Assembly: GCF_029633865.1 (NCBI RefSeq)
Contig: NC_079216.1
Coordinates: 60,931,732 to 60,995,731, forward strand
Source: Lampris incognitus
Lineage: Eukaryota > Chordata > Actinopteri > Lampriformes > Lampridae
Direction of reading: 5' to 3'
Length of the DNA: 64,000 bases
Positions 39,326 through 63,481 of this stretch are shown in pieces. The number at the start of each line of letters is the position of its first letter. The stretch's first letter is position 1. The notes under the pieces are model-generated. The model saw only the letters and a program-made list of their open reading frames with translations, did not search any database and was not told the DNA's origin. The position numbers and the translations under genes are program-made.

Positions 39326-40139
39326 ATAGAAACAATTTAATGAGGACTCAGGACTCCAGAAGTAGCGTTTCTATAGCTTTACTTGTCTTTCGCAGCTTCA
39401 ACAAACTTCTTCTTCTTCATTATATAGACTAACTGGACAGGTAAACCACCTGGAGCCTAGAGCTCCCCCTAGGTAAGTAATGCTATAAGTACACATAGCT
39501 CATGTATCTCCTGATTTAAAATGTGTTGTATATTCTTTGCAGTGCAGTTGCTGCTTAGATGGTTGGGTAATCAGGAAGATTAGGGGACATACTTTGTTAA
39601 ATTAATGCAAATGACTATTCGGATATAATAGAATGGGAAACCAATCTTAGGTGGTATGAGGAATTGAAAAGGCTGTGATCAAGACATCTTCGCAGTCTTT
39701 CTCATTACAGAACGATGCTTGAAGTATTTGCAGAGAGCGCTGTGGTGGAGTAATGATATGTCTGGAAATGAGCTCAGGGCCAATAACTGCAAGGGGTCTT
39801 GTTGGAATTGCTGGAATCCTCATCTAAGACTACTATGGGTATCGTGAAGCGCATATTGTCGTGCGACCTAACCATTAACACAAAATCAGCAACTTTTTCT
39901 TTTTTAATTTAGTCGGTTGGGTGGCAACAGGGGCGGCAGGGTCTTTTATTGAAGGTGGGCAGCCCCTAGATCAAGCCTTTTCCATTTGTAAGAGAGAAAT
40001 CTACCGTAAGCCCCCCAGCCCCCACCCCCATAGGAATCTACCATACACCCCCTGGAATAAGACTGTCTCGTTGCAAATTACAATATAATTTGAGCCAATT
40101 TGGTCTTTTTGCCAATGTCAGAGGAACAGATGTATGAAA

Positions 40140-42412
40140 AAAAATCAATGGACCAATGAGTCAAAACTGGAGCTCCGGACCTGCCTCGAATGCACCGACT
40201 GGAGTGTTTTTGAGGCTGCATCTACAGACCTGGACGAACTTACTGACACTGTGACGTCTTACATCAGCTTTTGTTAGTACATGTGTGTGGCCACCAAAAC
40301 CTTCTGTACCTTGAACAACAATAAGCCCTGGTTCACAGCAGAACTCAGGAAGCTTTGTCAGGCCAAAGAGGAAGCCCACACAGGGGTGGAGATAGGACCC
40401 GGTATAACAAAGCCAGAAATACACCTACGAAGGCGATCAGAGTGGCAAAAAAGGTGCTACTCTGAAAAGTTGAAAAATTGGTTTTCTGCCAAAGACCCAT
40501 CATTAGTCTGGAGTGGTTTGAAAGACATTACCACCTACAGGAGACCCCCCCCCCCCCACTGCAGGGAACCATCAACTGGCTGACGATCTAAATGGGTTTT
40601 ACTGCAGGTTTGAAAAGCAACATTTCACACCCCTCACCCTCTCCAGCCACAATACACAACTAACCGCACTCCCTGCCAGCCACTCTCCCCTCCCCACCTG
40701 AGCTCCACCTACACTCAGGATCTGTGTTGAGGATGTGCGCCAGCTCTTCCAGAGACAGAGGACCAGGAAGGCACCGGGCCCGGATGGCGTGTCACCCTCC
40801 TGTCTTGTCTTAAAGTCTGCGCTGACCAGCTGGCGCCCATTTTCACGCTGATCTTCAACTGGAGCTGTGTGAAGTCCCCTCCTGCTTCAAGAGCTCCACT
40901 ATCAGCCCAGTCCCCAAGAAGCCCTGTATCAGGATTAAATGACTACAGGCCCATTGCCCTAACATCTGTGGCCATGAAATCCTTTGAGAGACTGGTGTTG
41001 GCCCACCTGAAGGAAATCACAGGTCCTCTGCTCGACCCCCTGCAGTTTGCCTACCGAGCAAACAAGTCAGTGGATGATGCGGTCAACATGGGATTGCAAT
41101 ACATCTTCCAACACTTTGACTCCCCAGGGACCTACGCAAGGGTCCTGTTTGTGGACTTCAGCTCAGCGTTCAACACCATTGTCCACTCCAAACTCACCCA
41201 GCTCACTGCACCAGCCCCCATCTGCCAGTGGATTAAAAACTTCCTGACAGACAGGAGGCAGCTGGTGAGGCTGGGGAAATCCACATCCAGCACCCGGACA
41301 ATCGGCACTGATGCCCCCCAGGGATGTGTGCACTCATCTGTACTCTTCTCCTTCTACACAAATGACTGCACCTCAGGTGACCTTGTCTGTTAAACTCCTG
41401 CAGTGTGCCGATGACACAACCATCATTGGCCTTTTCCGGGATGGTGACGAGTCTGCATATAGACGGCAGGTTGATCGGCTGGCCCTCTGGTGTGGCCATA
41501 ACAACCTGGAGCTGAACACACTCAAAACTTTGGAGATGACAGTGGACTTCAGGAGGAGCCCCCAACACCCCCCCACCCACCATACTCAACAGCATGGTGT
41601 CTATGGTGGAAACCTACAGATTTCTGGGTTCCACAATCTCCCAGGACATCTAAGGTGGGCATCCAACATAGACACAAGCATCAAAAAGGCCCAGCAGAGG
41701 AGGTACTTTCTCCACCAGTCCAAAAAATTCAACCTGCCTCAGGAACTGCTGATTAAGTTCTACACTGCAATAATCCAGTCTGTCCTCTGCACATCCATCA
41801 CTGTCTGGTTTGGATCGGCCACCAAACAGGACAGGGACAGACTACAACGGACAGTGAGGTCTGCAGAGAAAATCATTGGTGCCAACCTGCCCTCCATTCA
41901 GGACTTATACTCCTGCAGAGTCAGGAAACGGGCAGGCAAGATCACTGCAGACCCATCACACCCTGGTCCCAACCTGTTCCAACTCCTCCCCTCTGGTAGG
42001 CGCTACAGAGCACTGTACCCCAAAACAACCTGATATAAAAACAGTTTCTTTCCGCCTGCCGTCGTTCAAATGAACGCGTAACACTGTCAAATAAATCCAA
42101 CCATTTTGTATATACTGTACTGTACTGTACTGGACATTGTACATATACTGGTAGGCTCTGTCATGTCCATCTACCTCAGACATGCATGGAAGTAACCTGC
42201 TGACATCTATCTCAGCATCTCTGATATAGTCTCTGCACCACTGCACGTTATCACCTCTTATTTCACCTTTATAAGGCAATCCTTGTGTACATATCTGAAG
42301 ATTGTTGTGTTGCAGTGTTGTTATTCTATGTTAAGTACACCGAGAGAGTCACGAAACTGGGGTCAAATTCCACGTATGTGCAAACCCACATGGCCAATAA
42401 GCAAACATGAAA
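40140..42412 (+). mobile_element. Degenerate LINE of the CR1/L2 superfamily
   Basis: Reverse transcriptase blocks are readable in shifting frames: WFTAELRKLCQAKEEA (about 40331), NDYRPIALTSVAMKSFERLV (about 40938), LFVDFSSAFNTIVHSKL, QGCVHSSVLFSFYTNDC, then CADDTTIIG (about 41406), LELNTLKTLEM and LLPSGRRYRALYP (ends 42033). Frameshifts near 41390 and a stop near 40273 make it non-functional. A short 3' UTR follows, to an A-rich end near 42430. Confidence 0.75.
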
Positions 42413-42562
42413 TACTAACATGAAGGAAAAAAAAAGGTTTCATAATATTTATAATATTTCTTTATTTCACCGTGAAGCCGAATGGACAAAAGCTAACTAT
42501 TGCTTGAGAACGGCAAGCATAATCGCCAAGCCCGCTTGCAGGTTTTAGAATCTGACCTGAGT

Positions 42563-42644
<82 letters not shown>
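42563..42644. repeat. (AC)n microsatellite
   Basis: About 40 uninterrupted CA units. Confidence 0.95.
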
Positions 42645-42647
<3 letters not shown>

Positions 42648-43516
42648 CACAGCCATATCCTGAGAGAACGATGATGACATTTTGCAAGAGCACCCATTAT
42701 GTGTTTGCTCTGATCCAGGTTCTTTATTGTAAGCCTTTATCTCACAACAGTGCACGGGTGGAGAAAACACATGCCAACAAACACTGCTAATAACCAGAGA
42801 TGCTTTACATGCGGCCATTGAGGGCCGTTCCTTGTGACTGTAGAATCAATGATCGGCCGGTAACCCGACACCTTTCAAACCCTCAGAAAAACACAGTTGA
42901 GTCACAAAGGCGCAACAGGCAGGCCTCCGCTGATTCACTGTAACGATAATGCGAAAAGGTCACGGGATGGGGAGGTCATGTTGCGTGTGTGTGTCATTCT
43001 TGTGTAAGAAGCGGGGTTGTTGTGGAGCGTCTAGTGTGTTGGTGTAGTGTTGCGGGCCTGTCGTGTCTCACTCTCAGCCTTCGCCGCTGGCTAGCGGAGA
43101 TGCGGACAGGGGAGCCGAGCACGCCAAGTCTCTCCCTGCCGGTGCGTAGCCTCTCCGACAGCGAGCCCTACGTAGCGCCTCCTCGTGGCGACGCGCGGTA
43201 ACTGGGTACACCTTGGACCCTGGCTGAACTACAAGACTCGGAGGAGGTCTGGCCCCTAGACACGTGGTACGCAGGCCCACCGGTGTGTGACTATTCTCTG
43301 ATGCCCACGGACCAGCCCCCCCCCCCCAGCTATGGCTTAAATAGTGCCACTGCCTAGCGGATACCTCGGGGGAGGAATAGGCTACGGGAGTAAACCCCTA
43401 CAGAAAATCAGCGTCCACAGTGCTGCTGTTTTTTTGTTTCTCTTGCCCTTTTATATCCGTTTAAGTGGGAGAGTACTGCTAGCGTCATGTGCGGCTGCCG
43501 CTTCTCCCTCTCGTCG

Positions 43517-43880
43517 CCCCCCCTTCCCATCCACCCCTGTATGTCTGCCCCCCTTCCCATCCACCCCTGTATGTCTGCCCCCCTTCCCATCCGCCCCTGT
43601 ATGTCTGCCCCCCTTCCCATCCGCCCCTGTATGTCTGCCCCCCTTCCCATCTGCCCCTGTATGTCTGCCCCCCTTCCCATCCGCCCCTGTATGTCTGCCC
43701 CCCTTCCCATCCGCCCCTGTATGTCTGCCCCCCTTCCCATCCACCTCTGTATGTCTGCCCCCCTTCCCATCCGCCCCCGTATGTCTGCCCCCCTTCCCAT
43801 CCGCCCCTGTATGTCTGCCCCCCTTCCCATCCGCCCCTGTATGTCTGCCCCCCTTCCTATCCGCCCCTGCGTGTCTGTGT
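43517..43880. repeat. 30-bp minisatellite, 12 units
   Basis: Very regular 30-bp units containing CCCTTCCCATCCGCCCC and TGTATGTCTG. Because 30 is a multiple of three, most frames on both strands stay open and give 10-residue peptide repeats such as PPSHPPLYVC. No start context or splice evidence supports a gene. Confidence 0.95.
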
Positions 43881-43989
43881 TATGTTTATCCGTTGCCTTG
43901 TTTCACCCTGTTTATTGTAAAGCGACTCTGAGTGTTAGAAAAGTGCTGTATATGTTTGATTTAGTATTAATTGTTATTATTAATTATTC

Positions 43990-48740
<4,751 letters not shown>

Positions 48741-48993
48741 GGAGTTGAGGTTGTTATACCGGCTACTGGAGAAAACCACTAAGATGACACTAGCACCACT
48801 CTCTAACTGTACCGGCATTGTGTCCTTTGTGAAATTTACATAAGATTATGTTTGTTGATATCTATTCAGGCTGACAACAAATGCTCTGTGCACTTCCGTT
48901 TTTTTAACGCATGTTAAAAAAAAAAGATAAAGATAAAAGATAAAACTTCCGGGTATGTGCTGGACACTGTACAAATACCGTGAATCAATATTT

Positions 48994-48999
48994 ATTAAA
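48994..48999 (+). terminator. sh2d7: Candidate poly(A) signal of sh2d7
   Basis: ATTAAA about 250 bp after the stop codon on the sense strand. It is the first such hexamer seen downstream. Confidence 0.4.
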
Positions 49000-49330
49000 C
49001 ATTGCTATGAACAACAAACTCCAAAAGTCAGATATTATTTTTCTTGCACAAACCTGTGAGCCACGTTATTAACATCTATCTGTATGCTGAATTTAGCTGA
49101 GCTTTAGGTAGACTACTGGAAGACGGCCCCGCCGCTAGTTAGTCGTGTTTATTTATTTATTTATTTATTTTGCTTCACATGTCGGACGACGCCCTTGCAC
49201 AGTAAATGTACTGCTTATGGCTGTGCGTCAATGTGAGAATACATATCATATTCTATCCCCGGGTTTAAGAAAGTACCGCGAGTATTTTCTCGTGGCTCTG
49301 TTTGTCATTTTCCCGAGGGGCTGTATTAAA

Positions 49331-49637
49331 GGTGGGGTGGCGCAGTGGTTAGCGCGGTCGCCTCGCAGCAAGAAGGTCCTGGGTTCGAGCGCCGGGGTCG
49401 TCCAACCTTGGGGGTCGTCCCGGGTCGTCCTCCGTGTGGAGTTTGCATGTTCTCCCCCCTGTCTGAGTGGGTTTCAGTCCAGACACATGTAGGTCAGGTG
49501 AATCGGCCGTACTAAATTGTCCCTAGGTGTGAACGTGTGTGGGCCCTGTGGGATGGCCTGGCGGGCCTGTCCCGGCATCCCCGCGACCCCGAGAGCAGGA
49601 TAAGCGGTTTTCGGGTAACGGATGGATGGGTGGATGT
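49331..49637 (+). repeat. V-SINE, full length
   Basis: The tRNA-like head GTGGCGCAGTGGTTAGCGCG continues to GGTTCGAGC, followed by the central GTGGAGTTTGCATGTTCTCC and AGGTCAGGTGAATCGGCCGT, then AGCAGGATAAGCGG and a GGATGGATGG tail. Confidence 0.8.
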
Positions 49638-49649
49638 ATTAAGGTGTGA

Positions 49650-51285
49650 TCCCATCCGTTAGGAAGGAGCAGCTCCTTACGTACGTGCAGGGCTCGATCG
49701 GTTCTGTCACCATAACTGACAAAAAGATGTCAAGCGAGCTGCAGACCGGTCCTGCAGTGGTTATGCAGGACAGGTGCGTGTCCAGAGGGAAAGATGTAAG
49801 TAGGTCAAACGTCGATCAATGAGATTACACGCAATTTCACCCTAAACATACCAGTTGCAAGTTTTCTTTTCACAGTGATGATGAATTTATTTATTTTATA
49901 TAACACAAGAGCAACCTAACGGGAGCGTGCCGCTTTTAATCCTGACTTACACTAAGTAAATCTGCCACGGCGCAAGACCGATGTGTATGGAAAATATGTT
50001 GGCAGATTCCAAAGAAAAACACAGGTGAAATGTATTCAGCGCTGCTTTGAATAAAATATTTTCCTGTCAGCGGCGCGTTTCATTCAAAGCAGGCCTGATT
50101 TGCTTAAAGACCTCTGGCCACCTCCGTGCAATTGCAATGCCGGGAAGCTGCGGTCACAGATATGTAGAGGTCATTTACTTATGGTGTCTTTTTATAGTCT
50201 GCTGCTCCCCTCTGCGCTAGCCGTGGATTTAGTGCCAGTAGCACAAGCGCAAAAGCCAAAATTTGCGCTCAAATGTTTTGCATGCTTGTTATCTCTTAGA
50301 GCGAAAAATGCAAAAGGGGCAACGGTGACATTAAAAAAAAAAAAGAAAAAAGCAACCACACTTGGGCTGGCCCTGTTAGGGCCATGATACAGATATCAAC
50401 CATTAAAAACATCCTGCTTGAAAGGCTGATGACTAACCGCCCTGCAGTGACGAGCCCCGACCTGAGCGTTTTCTCTCCTATCAGTATATTGTTCTACCAC
50501 TGAGGGCTAAACGCGGTTGGTTGTTGCATGTAGCATGGTGAAGTCTATTTTGAAATAATTCCCCCAAAAAGAAAATGTCCAGCCCCATTTATCTGGATGA
50601 AATTTGCATTTTCTCCTGTATCAAGAGAAACCCAAAATGGCCCTTTTCTTCGCGCGCTAACCTGGTCTTGACAGTGACAAGATCCTTGTTTACAGGAAAT
50701 CATTACAATCACAACTGACTGACACAGTATTTGTAAGTTCGTGCACCTATCACACCGAGATTTCGAAGAAAAACAAATAGATTTAAAAGAAATTCTCCAA
50801 TAACCGTGTTCCCTACTTCCGATGGAATATCGATTATTCTATAATGTAAACCCCCATCTCTATTACAGGTGGCAGGGTAGTTGTGAAATTACCAGTAATG
50901 TCATTCACAGACAAAAAAAATATATATTGAAAATATTATGATTTGATTAATAAATCTATGACATGTAAATATAAAATATCATCTGAGCTAAATTTCAAGA
51001 CATTGGGCCTCATTTGTTCTCACACACCCATGGAACTTTTTAGCCCTGAAATTTGTCTCAGAGGCACAAGTGGAACCTGGGTAACCCCTGAATTTAGACG
51101 CCAGTTGGTTAACGCTGGTGTCTTTGCAAGCCCGGGTGATGGGTCGTTGCAAGACGTAGACAATAGATGTTAGGGGGAAGGAATTGCAATACCATCAGGC
51201 TTTGCTCCTGCCTGTCAGACAATCCTGAGAGCCAAAAAAACTCCACTGGAGTGTAAGAATAAATTTGTGCGTATGAACGATTGAT
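49650..51285. other. Intergenic, nothing recognised
   Basis: AT-rich DNA between sh2d7 and the next LINE fragment, with only short frames that match nothing I know. Confidence 0.45.
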
Positions 51286-52435
51286 GAATGAAGGCCATTG
51301 TTTGTCCAGGAAACACAGATCAGGGCCACTTCCCACACCAGGCAACTTCGCCAGAATCCTCCTCATTTACTTCAGCTCCGTCTTCAATACCATCCAGCTT
51401 TTTCAGATGATCAGGAAACGCCAGCAGCTCAATGCCTTTCTACACGTCATCCACCAAGTACACAGCTTTCTCAGCAACAGACCACAAACAGTCAGAGTGG
51501 GCCCCGTGATATCTTCCACCATCATTACCAACGCCGGCGCTCCACAAGGCCGTGGGCTGAGCCCTTTTCTATTTACCCTATACACCAATGACTGTATTAG
51601 CCCCCCCACCTACATACATAAGAAACTCAGATGACACCGCCGTGCTCACACTCCTCAATGATAACAACTCTGTGGCAGCCTATCAACACGCCATTTCCCA
51701 CTTCACAAAATGGTGTACAGATCAGTACAACCGAATGTCACTAAGACGACAGAGCTGCTCATTACCAACACCCATCCATAATGAGATCGTTGAACTTGTG
51801 GACTACATCAGGTACCTTGGACTTGCTCTGGGCAATAGACTGTTTCGACCAACACGCCATTTTATATCCATAAACACTGTCAGGAAAGACTATCCGTCAT
51901 TCGTGAACTCGAGGCATTTTCCGTCAAACCTCATCTTCTCTCGTTACTGTACGAAAGCATAATACAGCCCTCACTACTTTACTGCTCCCCGTTTCTTCGC
52001 CATCTTAACGATAGGGACCGACTCATCCGCATCTCGTGGAGCCTCCAAAATCACCTGTCACTTGTTGGGGATGGGGAGGCACAAAATGCCTCCCCATCCC
52101 CAACCTATCAGACCTCAATAGCAAAGCCATGATACGCAGAGCGCCAATCATCACTCAGGATCCCATTCACCCCTTATCCCATTCTTCACATTGCTTCCAT
52201 CTGGTCTCAGGAGGTCCCTTCACCTGGAGACGGGCCGCTTTAAAAGGAGCCTTGTTCCCTCTGCCATTGAAGTTCTAAACTCACTGAACCTCTAAACTCT
52301 CGTGTTAATGTGTTGTTGTCTCCCTGTCCTGTGTATGTCCTGTGGTGTGTGCAGTGTGTGTACATGTATTTACCGTATATGTGAGGCTCTGTACAAAGGG
52401 AAAACAAATCTCTTGTAGGAGAACAAAATATCTCT
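51286..52435 (+). mobile_element. Degenerate LINE (CR1/L2-type)
   Basis: Reverse transcriptase blocks IYFSSVFNTI, AGAPQGRGLSPFLFTLYTNDC (split by a frameshift near 51590), DDTAVLTLLNDNN, and FTKWCTDQYN. The 3' end runs to a TCTC-rich and GATA-rich simple repeat at 52430-52490. Several frame breaks show it is dead. Confidence 0.65.
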
Positions 52436-52735
52436 CTCTCTCTCTCACTCTATCTGTCTACCTGTCTGTAGATAGATAGATAGATAGGTCTGTAGACCTG
52501 TCTGTACCCTGGCTTGCACTCAACCAGAAACCACAAGCAATGTTGTAATGGCTGCTTTTCAGCCATGCCGAGCTCCTGATATCACATCCAAACAGAACCA
52601 ACCAATCTAAATCGGCACATGCTCTGTGTGAGGGCAGTAATAAAGGAGGCTGCACTATCAGCGCCCTATTGCTGTGAATATTTCATACTGCCCTAATAAA
52701 GGGCGCCGGGGGTAAGGGGAAGAGGACTTAACTGC

Positions 52736-53393
52736 ATATTAGCAATTAAGCATGAGCAGCAAATACGTATCGATGTGGCCCAGCTTCACCGTCGTCGGAC
52801 AGATTCTGCTCACAATTTCTATTTCTTTCAAGTTGGACCAACTGCTTACAGATATTGGACCTACAGGATAAAATTTCATTTATTTTTTTGCACATTACCT
52901 AATTTATAACTGTGGTATTTAACTCTCTGCAGGCACAGAGCTTGAATACCGCACGGTCTGTTGAAGTGATTTACATGTCGAGCTTGTCCAAATGTACCAC
53001 AGTCAGTCATATAAAAACAATGCAGTTATGATGCTTAAGGGGGACGCACTGTGATTGCACCGGACATCTTCGCCCATAAACAGGACTAGCTGGTAAAGCC
53101 TCACATAGTTATCTTGACCGAGGCTAATAAGCCACCGTAGCATTGCCAATTAAGATATACTGAGGTCGTTAAGAGCGGGGCGTAATCACTCGTGGAAATG
53201 CTGAGGCAGCCTTCCTCGTGCTCTCTGTTCTGCTTAAAAAGTCATTGCAGAATATTTGATGGTGTATGCGCGGACATAATCCCCCCCCTGATCTTTATCG
53301 GACACGCTCCCCAGCCATCACCGGTGGCGAGGGGGATAACACCGAAATACTACATGCTCAAAATCTCATCCGCGTCGTTGATTTTTCAGGTCA
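52736..53393. other. Intergenic, nothing recognised
   Basis: AT-rich sequence with no gene or repeat that I can name. Confidence 0.4.
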
Positions 53394-53399
53394 GCGCCC

Positions 53400-53754
53400 T
53401 CTCCCGAGCCGTCCCGGTCGCTGCTCCACCCCCCTCTACCCATCCGGGGAGGGCTGCAGACTACCACATGCCTCCTCCGAGACATGTGGGGTCGCCAGCC
53501 GCTTCTTTTCACCTGACGGTGACAAGTCTCGCCGGGGGGGGGGGGGTGTAGCACTATTCACCCCAGTTCCCCCTCCCTGTCCCCCCCCTTAACAGGAGGA
53601 GGCGCTAGTGCAGCGACCAGGACACATACTCACATCCGGCTTCAGTTGTGTCGGTAGGGACGCCCGACCAAACCAGAGGTAACAAGGGGATTCGAACCGG
53701 CGATCCCCGTGTTGGTAGGCAACGGAATAGACCACCACGCCACCCGGACGACCC
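53400..53754 (-). repeat. tRNA-derived SINE, tail-truncated
   Basis: Inverse complement of the 2985-3404 family; the head ends at 53754 (GTCCGGGTGGCGTGGTGGTC). The final tail block is missing at the left end. Confidence 0.7.
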
Positions 53755-53963
53755 CTATGTGTCACCAGCCTCACACCGTTCCACGACTGTCACCATCAAA
53801 TAAAATAAATAGACAAATAAAACAACACGAGATGTCGTAGTAATCACTCGTTCTTTCTAAAATGTGTTTTTCAGTCGGGCGTTCGGTGCTTTCCTGTACC
53901 TGACCGGCTGTTTCATCGTATACCGGGTCGCCACGATGTCACTCAAAGCCCACTGAAAAGTGC

Positions 53964-53969
53964 TTTATT
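53964..53969 (-). terminator. cib2: Candidate poly(A) signal of cib2
   Basis: AATAAA on the minus strand about 850 bp beyond the cib2 stop codon. The DNA between has no recognised repeats and may be 3' UTR. Confidence 0.35.
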
Positions 53970-54817
53970 AGAAATAAAGTCAAGTACCACAAGTCACATC
54001 AAACACCGAGACGCACACGTCATTTACCGACAGGAAGACGACATGTGGAGGTCCCACGTGAGGCCGGTGGAGGTTTTAAGGGTTTCGCTGAGAGGCCGAG
54101 CCCTTCGTTCAGCTGGAAGACAGTGATCCACGACTGTCATCCTGTTCCAGTCCTTAAAACGAGGACACTTTTTAAAACGACAAAAGCAACACGCCACCAC
54201 AAAGTAAAAGAAACAAAAAAAAAAACCAATACACAAGTTGTGAATGTAGTGAGAAACGTTGCATAGCTCATATGAAACACACTTGGTTTGCCCTTAATGC
54301 CACTGCTGTGCTTTCCCGTTCCCCTGGAAGGGCGAAATCTCTACCGCCTCACTAGGACGCCGGTTAGGATTTCAAATGTGCCACGTAAGTAAAGGCGCCT
54401 TTCGATCATTCTTGGAAATGCAGGAAATGTTTTATAACCTTGTTTTCCTTTCTAGAAAGTGTAAAAAAAAAAGTGCCCTTATGTGACCAGTCCAGGTCAA
54501 GCCCTATTTTATGCGGCGGAATCAGTCTGTGTCCTTGAGTGAAAAGGTGAAATAAAGGAGGTCGTACAAAGAAGTCCAGGCTGGTGAGAATCCCCCCCTC
54601 CTCCGGGCGTTTAAGCTGTCGGCTGTTAGCCGACGTCTCCGAGGGGGCGGCCGGCGCGGAGCTTTCGGAGGAGCAACGGACGGCTGGCTGCCTTGCTGGC
54701 GGGACTGGAAGACGGGCACCGTGTTGTGGTGGTCTGGTCAGGGTCCTGAGGATGAACGTCTGAAGTCCAAGATCTTCGCCGCACTACCGGTCAGTGGTAT
54801 CTCTCCCAGGAGCCCTT

Positions 54818-60772
<5,955 letters not shown>

Positions 60773-61237
60773 CTGGCAAAAACAGAAGAAGAAAAAAAAA
60801 ACAATTTTTTTAATTTGTATTTTTTATCTCCTCACATTTCCTTATTCTCTGTCTCACCTCCTGTCAGGTAAGAAATATAGTCCGAGCTACTGACTAACAT
60901 AAAGGCAAAGTAGTTGGTTCCACAATATGATCCTCTGGAGAGAGGAGGAAAACCAGACAAAAATATTTCGGTCTGACTCGTTGTACTACTTACATGGCCT
61001 TTCTTAACACTCCATAAGGATTGTTGTGAACCAAACGCAATACACAGCTGAGGCACATGTTGGACCTGGATAATTTCATATCTAGATATTGGTAATTAAA
61101 ATTGTCTGTTTTACACACTGTGTCTCATAATTTTGCATGTCAGTGGTTAAGAACGGCCAAGGTGAAGGAGTGTGTGGAGGCTTGTGTACAAAGAGCACAT
61201 TATTTCATGGAGGCCAACCTCTATAATCTATAGTACC

Positions 61238-61602
61238 ATCCATCCATTATCCAAACCGCTTATCCTGCTCTCAGGGTCGCAAGGATGCTGGAGCCTATCC
61301 TAAAAGTCATTGGGCGGCAGGCGGGGAGACACCTTGAACAGGCCGCCAGGCCATCACATGGGCCCACACACACACATATTCATACCTAGGGGCAATTTAG
61401 TATGGCCAATTCACCTGACCTACATGTCTTTGGACTGTGGGAGGAAACCGGAGCCCCCGGAGGGAAACCACGCAGACACGGGGAGAACGTGCAAACTCCA
61501 CACAGAGGACGACCCGGGACGACCCCCAAGGTTGGACTACCCCGGAGCTCGAACCCAGGACCCTTCTTGCTGTGAGGCGACTGCGCCACCATGCCGCCCA
61601 AT
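61238..61602 (-). repeat. V-SINE, full length
   Basis: On the minus strand: head GGCGCAGTCGCCTCACAGCA, centre TGGAGTTTGCACGTTCTCCC, tail AAGCGGTTTGGATAATGGAT. It has the family's GGGTTCGAGCTCC B-box-like sequence. Confidence 0.8.
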
Positions 61603-61782
61603 AGCAATGTCATCCATATCCAGATACATTGGTCTTTCAGGGCACCTCTCTGATATTTGGCTTCTGCTCTATTCTCTCTGGATGTACAATAATACACTGA
61701 CTATGGGGATGACCTTCAGTTTAAATGATTATTTAAACCACTTATTTGATCGTTTCATAAACCTACTGGATAGCCACATATA

Positions 61783-62095
61783 CACCGACCAGCCAAAATA
61801 TTAAAACCACCTGCCTAATATTGTGTAGGTCCCCCTCGTGCCACTAAAACAGTTCTGACCCGTCGAGGCATGGACTCCACAAGACCTCTGAAGGTGTCTT
61901 CTGGTATCTGGCACCAAGATGTTAGCAGCAGATCCTTTAAGTCCTGTAAGTTGCGAGGTGGGATCAGACTTGTTTTTCCAGCACATCCCACAGATGCTCG
62001 ATCGGATTGAGATCTGGGTAATTCGGAGGCCAAGGCAACACCTCTAATGCTTTGTCGTGTTCCTCAAACCATTCCTGAACAATTTTTGCAGTATA
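61783..62095 (-). mobile_element. Tc1-like transposon 3' fragment
   Basis: The terminal repeat starts CACCGACCAGCCAAAATATT after a TA. On the minus strand it encodes the last transposase block, including PDLNPIEHLWDVLEK, in broken frames. It is cut off at 62095, where a tRNA-derived SINE begins. Confidence 0.75.
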
Positions 62096-62547
62096 GGGGC
62101 GTCCAGGTAGCGTAGCGGTCTATTCCGCTGCCTATCACCATGGGGATTGCTGGTTCGAATTCCCGTGTTGCCTCCGGCTTGGTCGGGCGTCCCTACAGGC
62201 ACAATTGGCCGTGTCTGCGGGTGGGAAGCCGGATGTGGGTATGTGTCCTGGTCGCTGCACTAGCGCCTCCTCTGGACGGTCGGGGTGCCTGTTCAGGGGG
62301 GAGGGGGGACTGGGGGGGAATAGCGTGATCCTCCCACGCGCTACGTCCCCCTGGTGAAACTCCTCACTGTCAGGTGAAAAGAAGCGGCTGGCGACTCCAC
62401 ATGTATCGGAGGAGGCATGTGGTAGTGTGCAGCCCTCCCCGGATCGGCAGAGGGGGTGGAGCAGCGACCGGGACGGCTCGGAAGAGTGGGGTAATTGGCC
62501 AGATATAATTGGGGAGAAAAAGGGGGAAAAATATGAAAAAAAAAAAC
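62096..62547 (+). repeat. tRNA-derived SINE, full length
   Basis: Starts GGGGCGTCCAGGTAGCGTAG, B-box GGTTCGAATTC, tail GGGGTAATTGGCCAGATATA plus an A-rich end. Same family as 2985-3404. It follows directly on the broken Tc1-like fragment. Confidence 0.8.
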
Positions 62548-62654
62548 CAAACCCAAAACTTGACATTCACCAAATTACTCATTTCTGAGACAACATCTCA
62601 GAAATCTTATATACTTTTATACTTCAACATTTATTCTGTAATAAAAGTCTAAAA

Positions 62655-62930
62655 GGCAGCATCGTGGCTTTGTGGTTGGCCCGCCACCACGCAGTAAGAG
62701 GGTCCTATAGGCTCAATTCCAGGTGTAGTTTGCATGTTCTGCCTGCGTCTGCATGGGTTTGCTCTGGTTTGCTATCAGTCCAGCGACGTGTGTTCAGTGA
62801 ACTGGAATCTCTTCATTTGCCCGTAGGGTTGAATGATTTGTTTGGGACTTGTGATGGACTGAAAATCTGTCCAGGGTGTCCCCCTGCCTTCTGCCTAGCG
62901 TCTAAGGTGGTAGGCTCCCTATTGGAGTAA
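62655..62930 (+). repeat. Degenerate V-SINE
   Basis: Keeps AGCATCGTGGCTTTGTGGTT in the head and GTAGTTTGCATGTTCTGCCT in the centre, and GTCCAGGGTGTCCCCCTGCC near the end. It is clearly older than the other V-SINE copies. Confidence 0.6.
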
Positions 62931-63481
62931 ATAGGAATAAAAATGTCCACAATATTTTCCATTTCTATTTTTAAATTTTTTTTTCCTATTTTCATTTTCT
63001 GCAAGGGCAACAACAGGGCCCAGAGGCACGAGGGGGCAAAAGTCGGCACTGGCCCCACAGAGAAATGTTGCGCCCCCCTCGGCTGTTGCATATGAAATCG
63101 GGGCATGTAGCACAAGCTGTCAAGTCAAGTTTACTTGCATAGCCTAAAATCCCAAAGTAATCCCAAAGGACTAAGTAATCCCAAAGGGCTAAGTAATCCC
63201 AAAGAGATTACTTTGTGACGCCTGCTTTCCTTAGACCCAGCAAGTGGAAGATGGAATTTGTGAGCCATTTCATCGCAGCCGCAGGAAAAAAGCTCACAAG
63301 TTGGAAGATGAAAACTGAGAAAACAGCCGATGAGCAGGAGGTTGAAGGACAATGTGGGGGAGTCAACTGTTATGAACAAACAAGACTCCTCATGCAATCT
63401 CAGTTGGCACAAGAAGCATTATGGCAAGCTACGGAAAGGGTTCAAGGTCTGAGAGCTGCAAACAGACTGTTTTCTGTCTGC

